A DNA stretch of 64,000 nt from Pseudomonas libanensis (lineage in GTDB: Bacteria; Pseudomonadota; Gammaproteobacteria; Pseudomonadales; Pseudomonadaceae): positions 124,001-188,000 of the forward strand of contig NZ_JYLH01000008.1 of the NCBI RefSeq assembly GCF_001439685.1, read 5' to 3'. A program made the translations under genes and the position numbers. Within the stretch, counting starts at the first letter, position 1; the number at the start of each line of letters is the position of its first letter. This document shows positions 7,977-17,240 of the stretch, in pieces. The notes under the pieces were generated by a model. The model saw only the letters and a list, made by a program, of their open reading frames with translations, had not been told where the DNA came from and made no database searches.

Positions 7977-9215
7977 ATGCCCAGTGAACCCGCGTTATTG
8001 TTACGTCACCACCGCCCTTTCATCGCGTTCTGGCTGGCACGCATCTTTACTGCCAGCGGTTTCCAGATGCTCACCGTGGCTATCGGCTGGAACCTCTACC
8101 AACTGACCGGCAATGTGCTGGACCTGGGCTTGGTGGGCCTGGTGGAATTCGTACCGCGTGTGCTGTTCATGCTGCACACCGGGCATGTGGCTGATCGCTA
8201 TGAGCGACGCAAAGTCGCCGCCATCTGCCAGACTCTGCAGGCGCTGATTGCCTTGTCCCTGGCCATCGGCGGCCTGACCGGCAACGTGACCCGCGAGATG
8301 ATCTTTATCCTCGCGTTCCTGCTCGGCGCGGCGCGTTCGTTTGAAATGCCCACCACCCAGGCGCTGCTGCCAAGTATCGTGCCGAGCGCCCTGTTCCCAC
8401 GGGCCGTGGCCTCCTCACAATCGGCCCAGCAATTGGCGACCATCGTCGCGCCGGCCCTTGGCGGTTTGCTCTATGCGTTTGGCAGTGTGTGGGTGTACGG
8501 CCCGACTGTGGCGCTGTACCTGATCGCCTGCGTGCTGACCCTGAACCTGCCCGCCCGCCAGACCCCGCTGAACAAAGGCAAGGCCACCCTGGATTCGCTG
8601 CTGGCCGGCATTCGTTTTATCCGCAGCCGCCCGGACATCCTCGGCGCCATCTCTCTCGACTTGTTCGCCGTGCTGCTGGGTGGCGCCACAGCGCTGTTGC
8701 CGGTGTTCGCCAAGGACATCCTGTTGACCGGCGCCTGGGGCCTGGGCCTGCTGCGTTCGGCACCGGCGGTGGGGGCGTTGTTGATGTCGTTGTGGTTGGC
8801 GCGGTTCTCGGTGGATCGCCAAGTCGGCCGCGTGATGTTTACCGCCGTAGGCGTATTTGGCGTGGCAACCATCGCCTTCGGCCTGTCGACCTCGTTCTGG
8901 TTCTCCCTGGCAGTGTTGGTGGTGCTCGGCGCGGCGGACATGATCAGCATGGTGATCCGCGCGTCGTTCGTGCAGCTGGAAACGCCGGATGAAATGCGCG
9001 GGCGGGTCAGTGCGGTCAATGGCCTGTTTATCGGTGCGTCCAATCAATTGGGCGAATTCGAATCCGGAATTACCGCCCATTGGTTTGGGACAGTGCCTGC
9101 GGTGGTGATGGGCGGGATCGGCACGCTGGTAGTGACCGGGGTGTGGATCAAGCTGTTCCCGACCCTGGCTAACCGGGATCGCATGCATGTGCCGGTGGAA
9201 GAAACCAAGCCATAG
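7977..9215 (+). CDS. MFS transporter, EntS/MFS_3-like exporter
   Basis: Major facilitator superfamily protein of 412 residues with twelve predicted helices and hardly any N-terminal tail (MPSEPALLLRHHRPFIAFWL). The cytoplasmic loop 2-3 motif reads GHVADRYERRKV, the family's G-x-x-x-D-R/K-x-x-R-R signature. The C-terminal half has DEMRGRVSAVNGLFIGASNQLGEFESG, typical of the MFS_3 group that includes the enterobactin exporter EntS and multidrug-like exporters. Substrate cannot be told from sequence. The ATG at 7977 gives the family-like N-terminus; an upstream GTG frame is not supported. It is divergent from the cio operon and ends in front of a REP doublet. Confidence 0.88.
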   Translation: MPSEPALLLRHHRPFIAFWLARIFTASGFQMLTVAIGWNLYQLTGNVLDLGLVGLVEFVPRVLFMLHTGHVADRYERRKVAAICQTLQALIALSLAIGGLTGNVTREMIFILAFLLGAARSFEMPTTQALLPSIVPSALFPRAVASSQSAQQLATIVAPALGGLLYAFGSVWVYGPTVALYLIACVLTLNLPARQTPLNKGKATLDSLLAGIRFIRSRPDILGAISLDLFAVLLGGATALLPVFAKDILLTGAWGLGLLRSAPAVGALLMSLWLARFSVDRQVGRVMFTAVGVFGVATIAFGLSTSFWFSLAVLVVLGAADMISMVIRASFVQLETPDEMRGRVSAVNGLFIGASNQLGEFESGITAHWFGTVPAVVMGGIGTLVVTGVWIKLFPTLANRDRMHVPVEETKP

Positions 9216-9232
9216 GCTTCACCTCCATACCC

Positions 9233-9322
9233 TGTGGGAGCCGGGCTTGCCCGCGATAGGGGTGTATCAGGCGACTTTCTGGTGGCTGATACACCGCTAT
9301 CGCAGGCAAGCCAGCTCCCACA
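9233..9322. repeat. REP doublet (REPIN-like), GTGGGAG family
   Basis: Two REP-like arms (TGTGGGAGCCGGGCTTGCC and its inverted relative GGCAAGCCAGCTCCCACA) about 35 bases apart, so the RNA can fold into one long hairpin. It sits between the convergent MFS and aldehyde dehydrogenase genes. The same element recurs at 36091, 44308, 44686 and 58385. Confidence 0.9.
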
Positions 9323-9351
9323 CTGGAACTTCATTGGTCTGACGGTTTGCG

Positions 9352-11535
9352 CTACAACACCTTATCCAAGGTAATCGGAAACTCCCGCACCCGCTTGCCG
9401 GTGGCGTGGTAAATCGCATTCGCCACCGCCGCCGCCACCCCGACGATTCCGATCTCTCCCACACCCTTGGACCCCAGGGCATTGACGATCTCGTCGTGCT
9501 CTTCGACAAACACCACGTCAATCTCGCCGATATCGGCGTTCACCGGGATGTGATACTCGGCCAGGCTGTGGTTCATGTAGCGTCCCAGTCGGTGATCGAC
9601 CTGGGTCTCTTCATGCAGGGCCATGCCGATGCCCCACACCACACCGCCAAGGATCTGGCTGCGGGCCATCTTCGGGTTGACCACGCGCCCGGCGGCAACC
9701 GCGCTGACTACACGGCTGACCTTGATAGTGCCCAGGTCCTCGTCCACCCGCACCTCGACGAATACCGCCGAGTGGGTGGCGGTGGCATAGCCCTCGCGCT
9801 TCTTGTCGGGCTCACTGTCGACCTGCACCTCCAGGACGTCCTCACCGCTGTCCTTGACGAGCTGAGCCAACGCCACGCTCACGTCACCGGCATGCAGCTT
9901 GCCGTCCTCGAACCTTACGGATTCGGCATCCTTGAACACCGGATAAGTCTGCCGGGCGATTTTCAGCAATTTGGTGTTCAGCGCTTCGCACGCTTGCTGC
10001 ACAGCGGTGCCGACGGAGGACACGGTAAACGAACCGCCCTGCAGCGGCGCCGTGGGCAGGGACGAATCACCCAACAGGAAATTGATATCGGCCAGCGCCA
10101 CGCCACTGGCCTGTGCCGCGATCTGGGTCATCACTGTGTAGGTGCCCGTGCCAATATCCGTGGTGGCGCTGCTGACCGTGAGCTTGCCGTCGGCGTCGAT
10201 GCGTGCCTTGGCGCTGGCCTTCATCTGCATGGCTTCCCACACGCCGCCGGCCATGCCCCAGCCAATCAACTGGCGGCCGTCGCGCATGCTGCGCGGTTCC
10301 GGATTGCGCTGGCTCCAGCCGAAGCGTTCGGCGCCCTCGCTGTAACACTCGCGCAGAGCCTTGCTCGACCAGGGCTTGTCTTCGTTCTGGTTGCGTTCGG
10401 CATAGTTGATCAGGCGCAGTTGCACCGGATCGATAGCCAGGGCGCAGGCCAGTTCATCCATGGCGCACTCCAGGCCGATCACGCCCAAGGCGGCGCCGGG
10501 TGCACGCATGTCCAAGGGTGTGAACACATCCAGCGGCGCCAACTTGTAGGTCAGTTGCACGTTGTCGCAGTGATAGAGCATGCCGCTCCATTCCACTACG
10601 TGCTCGCTGAAATCCTCGAAGCGCGACGTCTGGCCAATTGCGGTATGCCCCAGAGCCAGCAATCGGCCGTTGGCAGCGGCACCCATTTGCAAACGCTGCA
10701 AGGTGCGCGGGCGATAACCGAAAGTGAACATTTGCTGGCGAGTCAGAGTGACGCGCACTGAACGTTTGAGCGCCAGAGATGCCATGACGGCCAGTGGCAG
10801 TTGGTATTGCGGGCGCAGGCCCGAACCGAACGCGCCACCGACGAAGGCGGCAAAGATGCGCACCTGGGTTTTATCCAGGCCAAACACTTTTTGCACATAG
10901 GCCTGGCAGTTCTGCGGGCCCTGGGTCTTGTCGTGGATATGCAGAGTGCCGTTCGGTTGGTACAGCACGGTGCTGGCGTGGGGCTCCATCGGGTTGTGGT
11001 GCTCGATGGGGGTGCTGTAGTGCAAATCGAGGCTGACGGCGGCACCCGCCCATTCGGCCTGGAAGTTGCCGCGTGGCTTGGGCGGCGTCTGTGGCGAAGG
11101 GTGGGCCTGCTCCTGTTGGGTGAGCAAATCCGTCTCGAAGCTTTCGCGTTCGTATTCGATCTGCACCAGTGAGCCGGCATGCCGCGCCAGCTCCAGGTTA
11201 TCGGCGATCACCAGGGCCAGGGGCTGGCCGCTGTAGAGCACACGATCGTTGTAGAGCGGGCGAAACGGCGAGCCATCAGCGGCATCGGCGTCGGCGAAGG
11301 CATCGTCGTAACTGGCGATCTTCGGTCGATTGAGGTGATGGATCACCGCCACCACTCCCGGCAACGCCAGGGCGTTGGCAGTATCAATGCTGACGACCCG
11401 GCCCTTGGCGATAGTGCTGGAGACTACGCTGCCATGCAGCAGGCCGTCTTCGGGAAATTCACCGGCATAACGCGCTTGTCCGGTGACTTTAAGCAGGCCG
11501 TCGACACGGTCCAGGGGTTTACCGATGGCACTCAT
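9352..11535 (-). CDS. paoC: Aldehyde oxidoreductase molybdenum-binding subunit (PaoC/YagR-like)
   Basis: Large catalytic subunit, 727 residues, of a xanthine-dehydrogenase-family molybdoenzyme that hydroxylates aldehydes to acids. It begins MSAIGKPLDRVDGLLKVTG, then ARYAGEFPEDGLLHGSVV, the small ab-hammerhead domain. The molybdopterin cytosine dinucleotide-binding parts include FVGGAFGSGLRPQ and DMRAPGAALGVIGLECAMDE. GSKGVGEIGIVGV near residue 690 holds the conserved catalytic glutamate (GVGE). It is the third gene of a three-gene operon; its ATG overlaps the end of the FAD subunit gene by four bases. Length and partners match E. coli PaoABC rather than xanthine dehydrogenase XdhAB. The natural aldehyde substrate is unknown. 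Confidence 0.9.
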   Translation of the reverse strand: MSAIGKPLDRVDGLLKVTGQARYAGEFPEDGLLHGSVVSSTIAKGRVVSIDTANALALPGVVAVIHHLNRPKIASYDDAFADADAADGSPFRPLYNDRVLYSGQPLALVIADNLELARHAGSLVQIEYERESFETDLLTQQEQAHPSPQTPPKPRGNFQAEWAGAAVSLDLHYSTPIEHHNPMEPHASTVLYQPNGTLHIHDKTQGPQNCQAYVQKVFGLDKTQVRIFAAFVGGAFGSGLRPQYQLPLAVMASLALKRSVRVTLTRQQMFTFGYRPRTLQRLQMGAAANGRLLALGHTAIGQTSRFEDFSEHVVEWSGMLYHCDNVQLTYKLAPLDVFTPLDMRAPGAALGVIGLECAMDELACALAIDPVQLRLINYAERNQNEDKPWSSKALRECYSEGAERFGWSQRNPEPRSMRDGRQLIGWGMAGGVWEAMQMKASAKARIDADGKLTVSSATTDIGTGTYTVMTQIAAQASGVALADINFLLGDSSLPTAPLQGGSFTVSSVGTAVQQACEALNTKLLKIARQTYPVFKDAESVRFEDGKLHAGDVSVALAQLVKDSGEDVLEVQVDSEPDKKREGYATATHSAVFVEVRVDEDLGTIKVSRVVSAVAAGRVVNPKMARSQILGGVVWGIGMALHEETQVDHRLGRYMNHSLAEYHIPVNADIGEIDVVFVEEHDEIVNALGSKGVGEIGIVGVAAAVANAIYHATGKRVREFPITLDKVL

Positions 11536-12521
11536 GGTTGTTCTCCTGCGACCGCTGCATCGCTCAGGGCACGAATGATTGCGCGACGCGCCAACTTGAT
11601 CTTGAAGCCGTTGTGTTCCAGCGGCTCGGCATCTTGCAATAGGGCGTCGGCGGCGTTGCTGAAGGTTTCGCGGCTGACGGCCTGGCCGATCAATGAAGTT
11701 TCTACCGCACGGTCACGCCAGGGTTTGTGCGCCACGCCACCCAGCGCCAGGCGTGCATCGATGATGGTCTCGCCATCAAGCTCAAGGGCTGCGGCGACGG
11801 ACACCAAGGCAAAGGCGTAGGACGCCCGGTCGCGGATTTTCAGGTAGTGGCTGTGCCAGGCCAGCTGGTTGGCGGGCAACTCGATGGCGGTGATCAACTC
11901 GTCGTCGGCCAACTGGTTATCGCGCTGCGGCGCATCACCGGGCAGGCGGTGGAAGTCGGCAAACTCGATGACTCGTGCCCCGCCTCGCCCCTCGACATGT
12001 ACCCGCGCCTCCAGCGCCGCCAACGCCACGCACATGTCCGAAGGATGGGTGGCCACGCAGTGCTCGCTGGCGCCGAGGATCGCATGGATGCGATTCAAAC
12101 CGCTGCGTGCCGGGCAGCCGCTGCCGGGCTCGCGCTTGTTGCACGGCACCGTCGCGTCATAGAAGTAGTAGCAACGGGTGCGCTGCAACAGGTTGCCGCC
12201 GGTACTGGCCATGTTGCGCAGCTGCGGCGAAGCCCCGGCCAGGATCGCCTGGGACAGCAACGGGTAGCGCTGTTCGATCAGCGGGTGCCAGGCCAGGTCG
12301 GCATTGCTCACCAGCGCGCCGATACGCACACCGCCCTCGGCAGTTTCTTCAATCGCATGCAGTGGCAGGCCAGTGATATCGATCAGGTGCTCGGGGCGGC
12401 TGATGTTTTCTTTCATCAAGTCCAACAGGTTGGTACCGCCGGCAATAAAGCGCGATACCGCACTGCTCAAGTGCACGGCTTCGTGCACATCAGCAGGTTT
12501 GCTGTACTGGAAAGGGTTCAT
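11532..12521 (-). CDS. paoB: Aldehyde oxidoreductase FAD-binding subunit (PaoB/YagS-like)
   Basis: Medium subunit, 329 residues, that passes electrons from the iron-sulphur subunit to FAD. It starts MNPFQYSKPADVHEAV and contains the FAD motif RFIAGGTNLLDLMKENI at about residue 25, then GASPQLRNMASTGGNLLQRT. The following RCYYFYDATVPCNKREPGSGC supplies several cysteines; E. coli PaoB uses an insertion of this kind for an extra [4Fe-4S] cluster, so this protein probably has one too. The C-terminal CO-dehydrogenase-flavoprotein domain ends near residue 325. The start overlaps the paoA stop by four bases, which indicates coupled translation. Confidence 0.9.
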   Translation of the reverse strand: MNPFQYSKPADVHEAVHLSSAVSRFIAGGTNLLDLMKENISRPEHLIDITGLPLHAIEETAEGGVRIGALVSNADLAWHPLIEQRYPLLSQAILAGASPQLRNMASTGGNLLQRTRCYYFYDATVPCNKREPGSGCPARSGLNRIHAILGASEHCVATHPSDMCVALAALEARVHVEGRGGARVIEFADFHRLPGDAPQRDNQLADDELITAIELPANQLAWHSHYLKIRDRASYAFALVSVAAALELDGETIIDARLALGGVAHKPWRDRAVETSLIGQAVSRETFSNAADALLQDAEPLEHNGFKIKLARRAIIRALSDAAVAGEQP

Positions 12522-13042
12522 TGCTCACCTCCCGTGGTGCGGCACGCTGGCAGCGCCTCTTCGATGGCATCGCGGATATTGGTGTAGGCGCCGCAACGGC
12601 AGAGGTTGCCGCTCATCAGCTCCTGGATCTGGGCACTGTCGTGTGCGCGGCCTTCATTGGCCAGGCCCACGGCGGAACAGATCTGACCGGGGGTGCAGTA
12701 GCCGCACTGGAAGGCATCGTGTTTGATAAAGGCTTGCTGCATGGGGTGAAGTTGGTCGCCTTCGGCCAAGCCTTCGATGGTGGTCAGCTCGGCGCCATCG
12801 CACATCACAGCAAGGGTCAGGCAGGCGTTCACGCGCTTGCCATCGCGTAATACCGTGCAGGCGCCACATTGGCCGTGGTCGCAGCCTTTTTTGCTGCCGA
12901 CCAGGTCCAATTGTTCACGCAACAGGTCCAGCAAGGTGGTCCAGGGCAGCACGTCCAATTGGCGATCCTGGCCATTGAGGGTCAATCGAATCGAGTGGGC
13001 GACGAACGGTTGGGCCGTCGCGCCATTAGGGGTCGCGCTCAT
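12518..13042 (-). CDS. paoA: Aldehyde oxidoreductase [2Fe-2S] subunit (PaoA/YagT-like)
   Basis: Small electron-transfer subunit of 174 residues with two [2Fe-2S] clusters. The plant-type ferredoxin site is CDHGQCGACTVL followed by ACLTL; the second domain has CGYCTPGQIC and CRCGAY. E. coli PaoA is exported by the Tat pathway; here the N-terminus (MSATPNGATAQPFVAHSIRLTLNGQ) shows no twin arginine and no signal helix, so this enzyme may be cytoplasmic. The ATG at 13040-13042 has GAGG seven bases upstream; the in-frame start four codons further upstream has none. First gene of the operon paoA-paoB-paoC. No MocA or XdhC/PaoD-type maturation gene is adjacent. Confidence 0.9.
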   Translation of the reverse strand: MSATPNGATAQPFVAHSIRLTLNGQDRQLDVLPWTTLLDLLREQLDLVGSKKGCDHGQCGACTVLRDGKRVNACLTLAVMCDGAELTTIEGLAEGDQLHPMQQAFIKHDAFQCGYCTPGQICSAVGLANEGRAHDSAQIQELMSGNLCRCGAYTNIRDAIEEALPACRTTGGEQ

Positions 13043-13139
13043 AAAACACCTCACGGGTTGGTGTACATCCGCGGCGTTCAGGAAAGTCGCCGTCTTAGGG
13101 GTACGACTTCCCGGGGTTTTGAGCGTTCAAGATGATTGA

Positions 13140-13586
13140 TCAGCGGATATTGAGCTGGGCTTTCAAGGTGTTTTGCGGCGGGTTGATTGAGGTGTTGGTG
13201 AATTCGAACCAGCCTTGGGCCTGCACATTCAGGTCGAACACATAGATGTAGCCCATCAAGGTGCCGACACCGTTGCACGCCTCACTGATGGTACCGACCT
13301 GGCATACCGCCGTGCGTTGCCCGTCCAACTTTGCGCCGTTGAAGCGCCCCATCGGGCTATTGCCCAGGCCGACTTCCATGACCGAGACCTTGGTGGGCCC
13401 GCGGTGCTCGCACATCTGGGTGGTGTTTACCCGTTCCGGGATCGCTTCGCTGCACTTGGCCGATTCCACCTTGAACACCCGCACCTCGCTCAAGGCCGGT
13501 GCAGCCGCGCCCCACGCCGGTGCTGCACCCAGCCACAGGCTGATACTGGCGATCAGAGCTAGACTCCATGCGTTGGCTTTTTTCAT
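13140..13586 (-). CDS. Small secreted protein, possibly DUF4879
   Basis: A 148-residue protein with a clear signal peptide (MKKANAWSLALIASISLWL, cleavage likely after GAAPAWG-A). The mature part of about 120 residues contains four cysteines (AKCSEA, QMCEHRG, AVCQVG, EACNGVG), enough for two disulphides, and ends LKAQLNIR. The layout recalls the DUF4879 (YolA-like) secreted family, but I cannot confirm this without a profile search. The ATG at 13584-13586 is followed by a standard signal sequence; the longer in-frame start is not plausible. It is a single gene between the pao operon and the divergent NCS2 permease. Function unknown. Confidence 0.7.
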   Translation of the reverse strand: MKKANAWSLALIASISLWLGAAPAWGAAAPALSEVRVFKVESAKCSEAIPERVNTTQMCEHRGPTKVSVMEVGLGNSPMGRFNGAKLDGQRTAVCQVGTISEACNGVGTLMGYIYVFDLNVQAQGWFEFTNTSINPPQNTLKAQLNIR

Positions 13587-13774
13587 GCTGGCAATGACCC
13601 GGTATTGAACGTCGGCGCAGTATGCCTCAAGGCCATGCGCCACACAGCCTCGGCTGCTGGTATGATGCGCCGCTTTTTCCGATCCTCTCTGAAACCACAG
13701 GCGCTTGGCGCAGTTTGTGCTTTGACTTAGAGGTCAACAAATAACGACGCAAGATAGCGTCACAGGGAGCCGGC

Positions 13775-15070
13775 ATGCTGGAAAAGCTGTTTCAACTCAA
13801 AGCACACAACACCAATGTGCGCACCGAGATTCTCGCGGGTATCACTACGTTCCTGGCCATGGCCTACATCCTGTTCGTGAACCCGAGCATCCTCGGCGAG
13901 ACCGGCATGGACAAGGGCGCGGTGTTTGTCGCCACCTGCCTGGCCGCCGCCATCGGCTCCACCGTGATGGGCCTGATCGCCAACTACCCGATTGCCCTCG
14001 CACCGGGCATGGGCCTCAACGCCTTCTTTACCTACACCGTGGTCCTGCACATGGGCCATACCTGGCAGGTGGCGTTGGGTGCGGTATTCATTTCGGCGGT
14101 GCTGTTCTTCCTGCTGTCGATCTTCCGTATCCGCGAGTGGATCATCAACAGCATCCCCCTGCCCCTGCGTTCGGCAATTGCCGCCGGTATCGGCCTGTTC
14201 CTGGCGCTGATCGCCCTGCACAACGCCGGTATCGTAGTCGCCAACCCGGCCACCCTGGTGGGCCTGGGCGACCTGAAGCAACCTGCGCCGATCCTCGCCA
14301 CCCTCGGTTTCGTGCTGATCGTCGCGCTGGAAGCCCTTGCGGTACGTGGCGCCGTGTTGATCGGCATCCTCGCGGTGACGATTGTCTCGATCCTGTTGGG
14401 CGTCACCCCGTTCGGCGGCGTGACTTCGATGCCACCGTCCCTGGCCCCGACCTTCCTGCAGCTGGATATCAAGGGCGCCCTGGATATCGGTCTGGTCAGC
14501 GTGATCTTCGCCTTCCTGTTCGTCGACCTGTTCGATAACTCCGGCACCCTGATCGGCGTCGCCAAGCGTGCCGGCCTGATGGGCAAGGACGGCCATATGC
14601 CGAAAATGGGCCGTGCGCTGATCGCCGACAGCACCGCCGCCATGGCCGGCTCCTTGCTGGGCACTTCGACCACCACCAGCTATATCGAATCCGCTGCGGG
14701 CGTGAGTGCTGGTGGTCGCACCGGCTTGACCGCCATCGTGGTTGCGATCCTGTTCCTGCTGGCGTTGTTCTTCTCACCGCTGGCAGCCAGTGTGCCGGCC
14801 TTCGCCACCGCGCCAGCGCTGCTGTTCGTTGCGGTATTGATGACCTCTGGCCTGGCCGAAATCGACTGGGATGACATTACTGTTGCAGCGCCGGTGGTGA
14901 TCACTGCCCTGGCGATGCCCTTCACTTACTCCATCGCCAACGGCATCGCCTTCGGTTTCATCGCCTGGACCGCCATCAAGCTGCTTTCGGGCCGCTACCG
15001 TGAGCTGAACCCGGCGCTGGTGATCCTGTCGATTCTGTTTGTGATCAAGCTGGGCTGGTTCAACGCATGA
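13775..15070 (+). CDS. NCS2-family purine permease (AdeP/GhxP-like)
   Basis: Inner-membrane nucleobase:proton symporter of 431 residues with about twelve to fourteen hydrophobic segments. It starts [20 protein letters not shown] and [17 protein letters not shown], and has [15 protein letters not shown], typical of the AzgA/NCS2 subfamily that imports adenine, hypoxanthine or guanine. [20 protein letters not shown] (about residue 250) carries the acidic residues of the substrate site, and [20 protein letters not shown] follows. GGGAG before the ATG gives a good ribosome binding site. It overlaps trmA by four bases (ATGA), so the two share a transcript. I looked for a purine riboswitch in the leader (13587-13774) and did not see one. 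Confidence 0.92.
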   Translation: MLEKLFQLKAHNTNVRTEILAGITTFLAMAYILFVNPSILGETGMDKGAVFVATCLAAAIGSTVMGLIANYPIALAPGMGLNAFFTYTVVLHMGHTWQVALGAVFISAVLFFLLSIFRIREWIINSIPLPLRSAIAAGIGLFLALIALHNAGIVVANPATLVGLGDLKQPAPILATLGFVLIVALEALAVRGAVLIGILAVTIVSILLGVTPFGGVTSMPPSLAPTFLQLDIKGALDIGLVSVIFAFLFVDLFDNSGTLIGVAKRAGLMGKDGHMPKMGRALIADSTAAMAGSLLGTSTTTSYIESAAGVSAGGRTGLTAIVVAILFLLALFFSPLAASVPAFATAPALLFVAVLMTSGLAEIDWDDITVAAPVVITALAMPFTYSIANGIAFGFIAWTAIKLLSGRYRELNPALVILSILFVIKLGWFNA

Positions 15071-16146
15071 TTTTTGACGCCGCAACCTACACCGTTCAAC
15101 TGCAAGACAAGGTCACGCGCCTGCGTGACCTGCTGGCACCCTTCGACGCGCCCGAGCCGCAGGTTTTCGACTCGCCCCTGCAGAACTTCCGCCTGCGCGC
15201 GGAGTTCCGCCTGTGGCGCGAAGGAGGCGAGCGCCATTACGCGATGTTTTCCCAGGACGACAAGCGCACGCCGATCCTGATCGAAGCATTCCCTATCGCC
15301 AGCCAGCGTATCAACCAACTGATGCCGCAACTCAAGGCCGCCTGGCAAGCCAGCGCCGCCCTGAGCCACAAGCTGTTCCAGGTGGAGTTCCTTACCACCC
15401 TGGCCGGCGACGCGATGATCACCTTGTGTTACCACCGCCCCCTGGACGAACATTGGCACACCGCCGCAAACAAGCTGGCGGCGGAGCTGAACGTGAGCAT
15501 CATCGGCCGCTCCAAGGGCAAGCGCGATGTGATCGGCCAGGACTACGTGGTGGAAAAACTCGACATCGGTGGCCGCACCTTCAGCTACCGCCAACCCGAA
15601 GGCGCCTTCACCCAGCCCAACGGCACGGTGAACCAGAAGATGCTCAACTGGGCCTACGAAGCTCTGGGCGATCGCCCGGACGACCTGCTGGAGCTGTATT
15701 GCGGCAACGGCAACTTCACCCTGCCGCTGGCCACCCGCGTGCGTAACGTGCTGGCCACCGAGATCAGCAAGACCTCGGTGAATGCGGCCTTGAGCAACCT
15801 TGATGAGAACGCGGTGGAGAATGTCACGCTGGTGCGCCTCTCCGCCGAAGAGCTCACCGAAGCCCTGAATGAAGTGCGCCCGTTCCGCCGCCTGCACGGC
15901 ATCGACCTGAAAAGCTATGAGTTCGGTAGCGTCTTCGTCGACCCGCCCCGCGCCGGCATGGACCCGGACACCTGCGAACTGACCCGGCGTTTCGACAACA
16001 TCCTGTACATCTCTTGCAACCCGCAGACGTTGGCAGCGAACGTCGCGCAACTGCACGACACGCACCGCATTACCCAATGTGCGATGTTTGACCAGTTCCC
16101 GTGGACGCACCATATGGAGTCGGGTGTGTTGCTGACACGCAGGTAA
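15067..16146 (+). CDS. trmA: tRNA (uracil(54)-C5)-methyltransferase TrmA
   Basis: Makes 5-methyluridine at position 54 (the T loop) of tRNAs from SAM. The 359-residue length is typical. Motifs: [20 protein letters not shown], which is a TrmA hallmark; [18 protein letters not shown]-binding [15 protein letters not shown] at about residue 213; [11 protein letters not shown]; and [14 protein letters not shown] with the catalytic cysteine near residue 317. The C-terminal glutamate that acts as base is in [11 protein letters not shown]. It overlaps the upstream permease by four bases. Pairing of a purine permease with trmA looks like operon convenience rather than a shared pathway. Confidence 0.96.
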   Translation: MIFDAATYTVQLQDKVTRLRDLLAPFDAPEPQVFDSPLQNFRLRAEFRLWREGGERHYAMFSQDDKRTPILIEAFPIASQRINQLMPQLKAAWQASAALSHKLFQVEFLTTLAGDAMITLCYHRPLDEHWHTAANKLAAELNVSIIGRSKGKRDVIGQDYVVEKLDIGGRTFSYRQPEGAFTQPNGTVNQKMLNWAYEALGDRPDDLLELYCGNGNFTLPLATRVRNVLATEISKTSVNAALSNLDENAVENVTLVRLSAEELTEALNEVRPFRRLHGIDLKSYEFGSVFVDPPRAGMDPDTCELTRRFDNILYISCNPQTLAANVAQLHDTHRITQCAMFDQFPWTHHMESGVLLTRR

Positions 16147-16221
16147 TTGCTCAAATCCCTGAGATCCAACTGCTATCGGGAGCAAGTCGAATCGTCGCAC
16201 CGCCCCTCCCACAGGGGTTAC

Positions 16222-16680
16222 TCATGTGTCTGGTGTTTCTGGTACGTCCTTGCGCGGCCGCCCGCCCTTCTTGCCATTGGCGCGGGCGGCGGCAGATTTG
16301 GCCGCGCTGCTTTTGCGACCATTGCGCGATGCCACCAGGCTGGTTGCCAGGTCCATCAGCGGCTGGCTTGTAGCGATCAGGCCGGTAATCGAAACATCCA
16401 GGTCCTGAGCTTCACAGCTGATGGCCTTGCCACCGAAAGTCACTTCCAATTGCTGGAAATCCTTCGCTGAAAAACCCTCGAACTCCGGCAGGCCAGCCAC
16501 CGGCAACACAATGCGGCTGCCATCGCTGAAGCCGATGGAGAGGCAGTCGTTTTCGTAACGCACATTGCTGGCGTTGGCGTACAGGCGTTTCAACCTGCGC
16601 CCTCGGGCGATTGCCTTGTCAACGTCGGCCTCAGTGAGAGGTACATAAGGTTTGACTTTGGCTTTTATGATCTTTTTCAT
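16222..16680 (-). CDS. DUF2442 protein with AT-hook-like tail
   Basis: A 152-residue protein. Residues about 15-110 form a DUF2442 domain (ANASNVRYENDCLSIGFSDG, then RIVLPVAGLPEFEGFS and WQ-type positions replaced by FQQLEVTFG). The family core is about 80-100 residues; here a basic tail follows (RNGRKSSAAKSAAARANGKK then GGRPRKDVPETPDT). The GRPRK segment looks like an AT-hook core, so the protein may bind DNA. It is translated with a four-base overlap from the DUF4160 gene upstream. DUF4160-DUF2442 pairs are common in bacteria and look like toxin-antitoxin modules; if so, this would be the antitoxin and autorepressor. That role is inference. Confidence 0.8.
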   Translation of the reverse strand: MKKIIKAKVKPYVPLTEADVDKAIARGRRLKRLYANASNVRYENDCLSIGFSDGSRIVLPVAGLPEFEGFSAKDFQQLEVTFGGKAISCEAQDLDVSITGLIATSQPLMDLATSLVASRNGRKSSAAKSAAARANGKKGGRPRKDVPETPDT

Positions 16681-17105
16681 AAATCGATCTCCACAAAACC
16701 CGGTGCCCTGACCAGATTCAAAATTGTTTTCTGCCCTACGACATCGTGTCGGGCACGTGCAATCACATAAACCCCGCGCTGAATGACCAATCCAGAAATG
16801 AGTTCATCCGTTTCCCAGTTCCAGGAATAATTCTCCAGGCAAACCGTCTGCAGTTTTTCCCACCAAATCCTGCGTGCCCGCGCCAAGTAGTGCCGCTGCA
16901 TGATCGCCTCGCGTATTTCCTTCAGTACCGACATGGGTGGCCGCCTCCGTTCAGGCTCTACGTCCCACAACTCAACATCCCCATCCAAAAAACTGAAGCG
17001 AAAGCGTGCATCCCATCCCTTGCCCCTGACATGCACATGGGGCGGGCAATGCTCATCCCTGATAAACACTGAAATCACGTAGCCTTTGTAAGCACCTACT
17101 CTCAT
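16677..17105 (-). CDS. DUF4160 protein, partner of the DUF2442 gene
   Basis: A 142-residue protein whose N-terminal half is DUF4160: MRVGAYKGYVISVFIRDEHC followed by PPHVHVRGKGWDARFRFSF. The D-x-x-PPHxHV motif is the family hallmark, and its two histidines could bind a metal or be catalytic. Next comes a helix with PMSVLKEIREAIMQRHYLARA. A C-terminal part of about 50 residues (TDELISGLVIQRGVYVIARA and on) goes beyond the usual family length. The ATG at 17103-17105 is preceded by TAACGG, then GTTACG, a weak site. First gene of a two-gene operon with the DUF2442 gene. Function is not established; a toxin role has been suggested only by gene pairing and is not shown here. Confidence 0.78.
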   Translation of the reverse strand: MRVGAYKGYVISVFIRDEHCPPHVHVRGKGWDARFRFSFLDGDVELWDVEPERRRPPMSVLKEIREAIMQRHYLARARRIWWEKLQTVCLENYSWNWETDELISGLVIQRGVYVIARARHDVVGQKTILNLVRAPGFVEIDL

Positions 17106-17204
17106 CGTAACCCATCCGTTAGGTTATTTTCCGCCAGGTAACAATTTCCCTCTGCCACCCGACAACCGGCTCCCTCTTCCCGAAGCTGTTTCACAGATTA
17201 GTAA

Positions 17205-17232
17205 CCACAAAAAACCCGGCGAATGCCGGGTT
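17205..17232 (-). terminator. Terminator at the end of hasDEF
   Basis: Stem AACCCGGC/GCCGGGTT with a four-base GAAT loop; on the minus strand it runs into TTTTTT. It lies nine bases after the hasF stop codon and closes the has locus. Confidence 0.9.
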
Positions 17233-17240
17233 GTAACCGC

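Noticed and set aside
9406..10761. Open frame of 451 codons on the plus strand
   Set aside because: Antisense shadow of paoC.
13587..13774. Possible purine riboswitch upstream of the NCS2 permease
   Set aside because: No conserved aptamer core found in the 188-base leader; the region is more likely a simple promoter.
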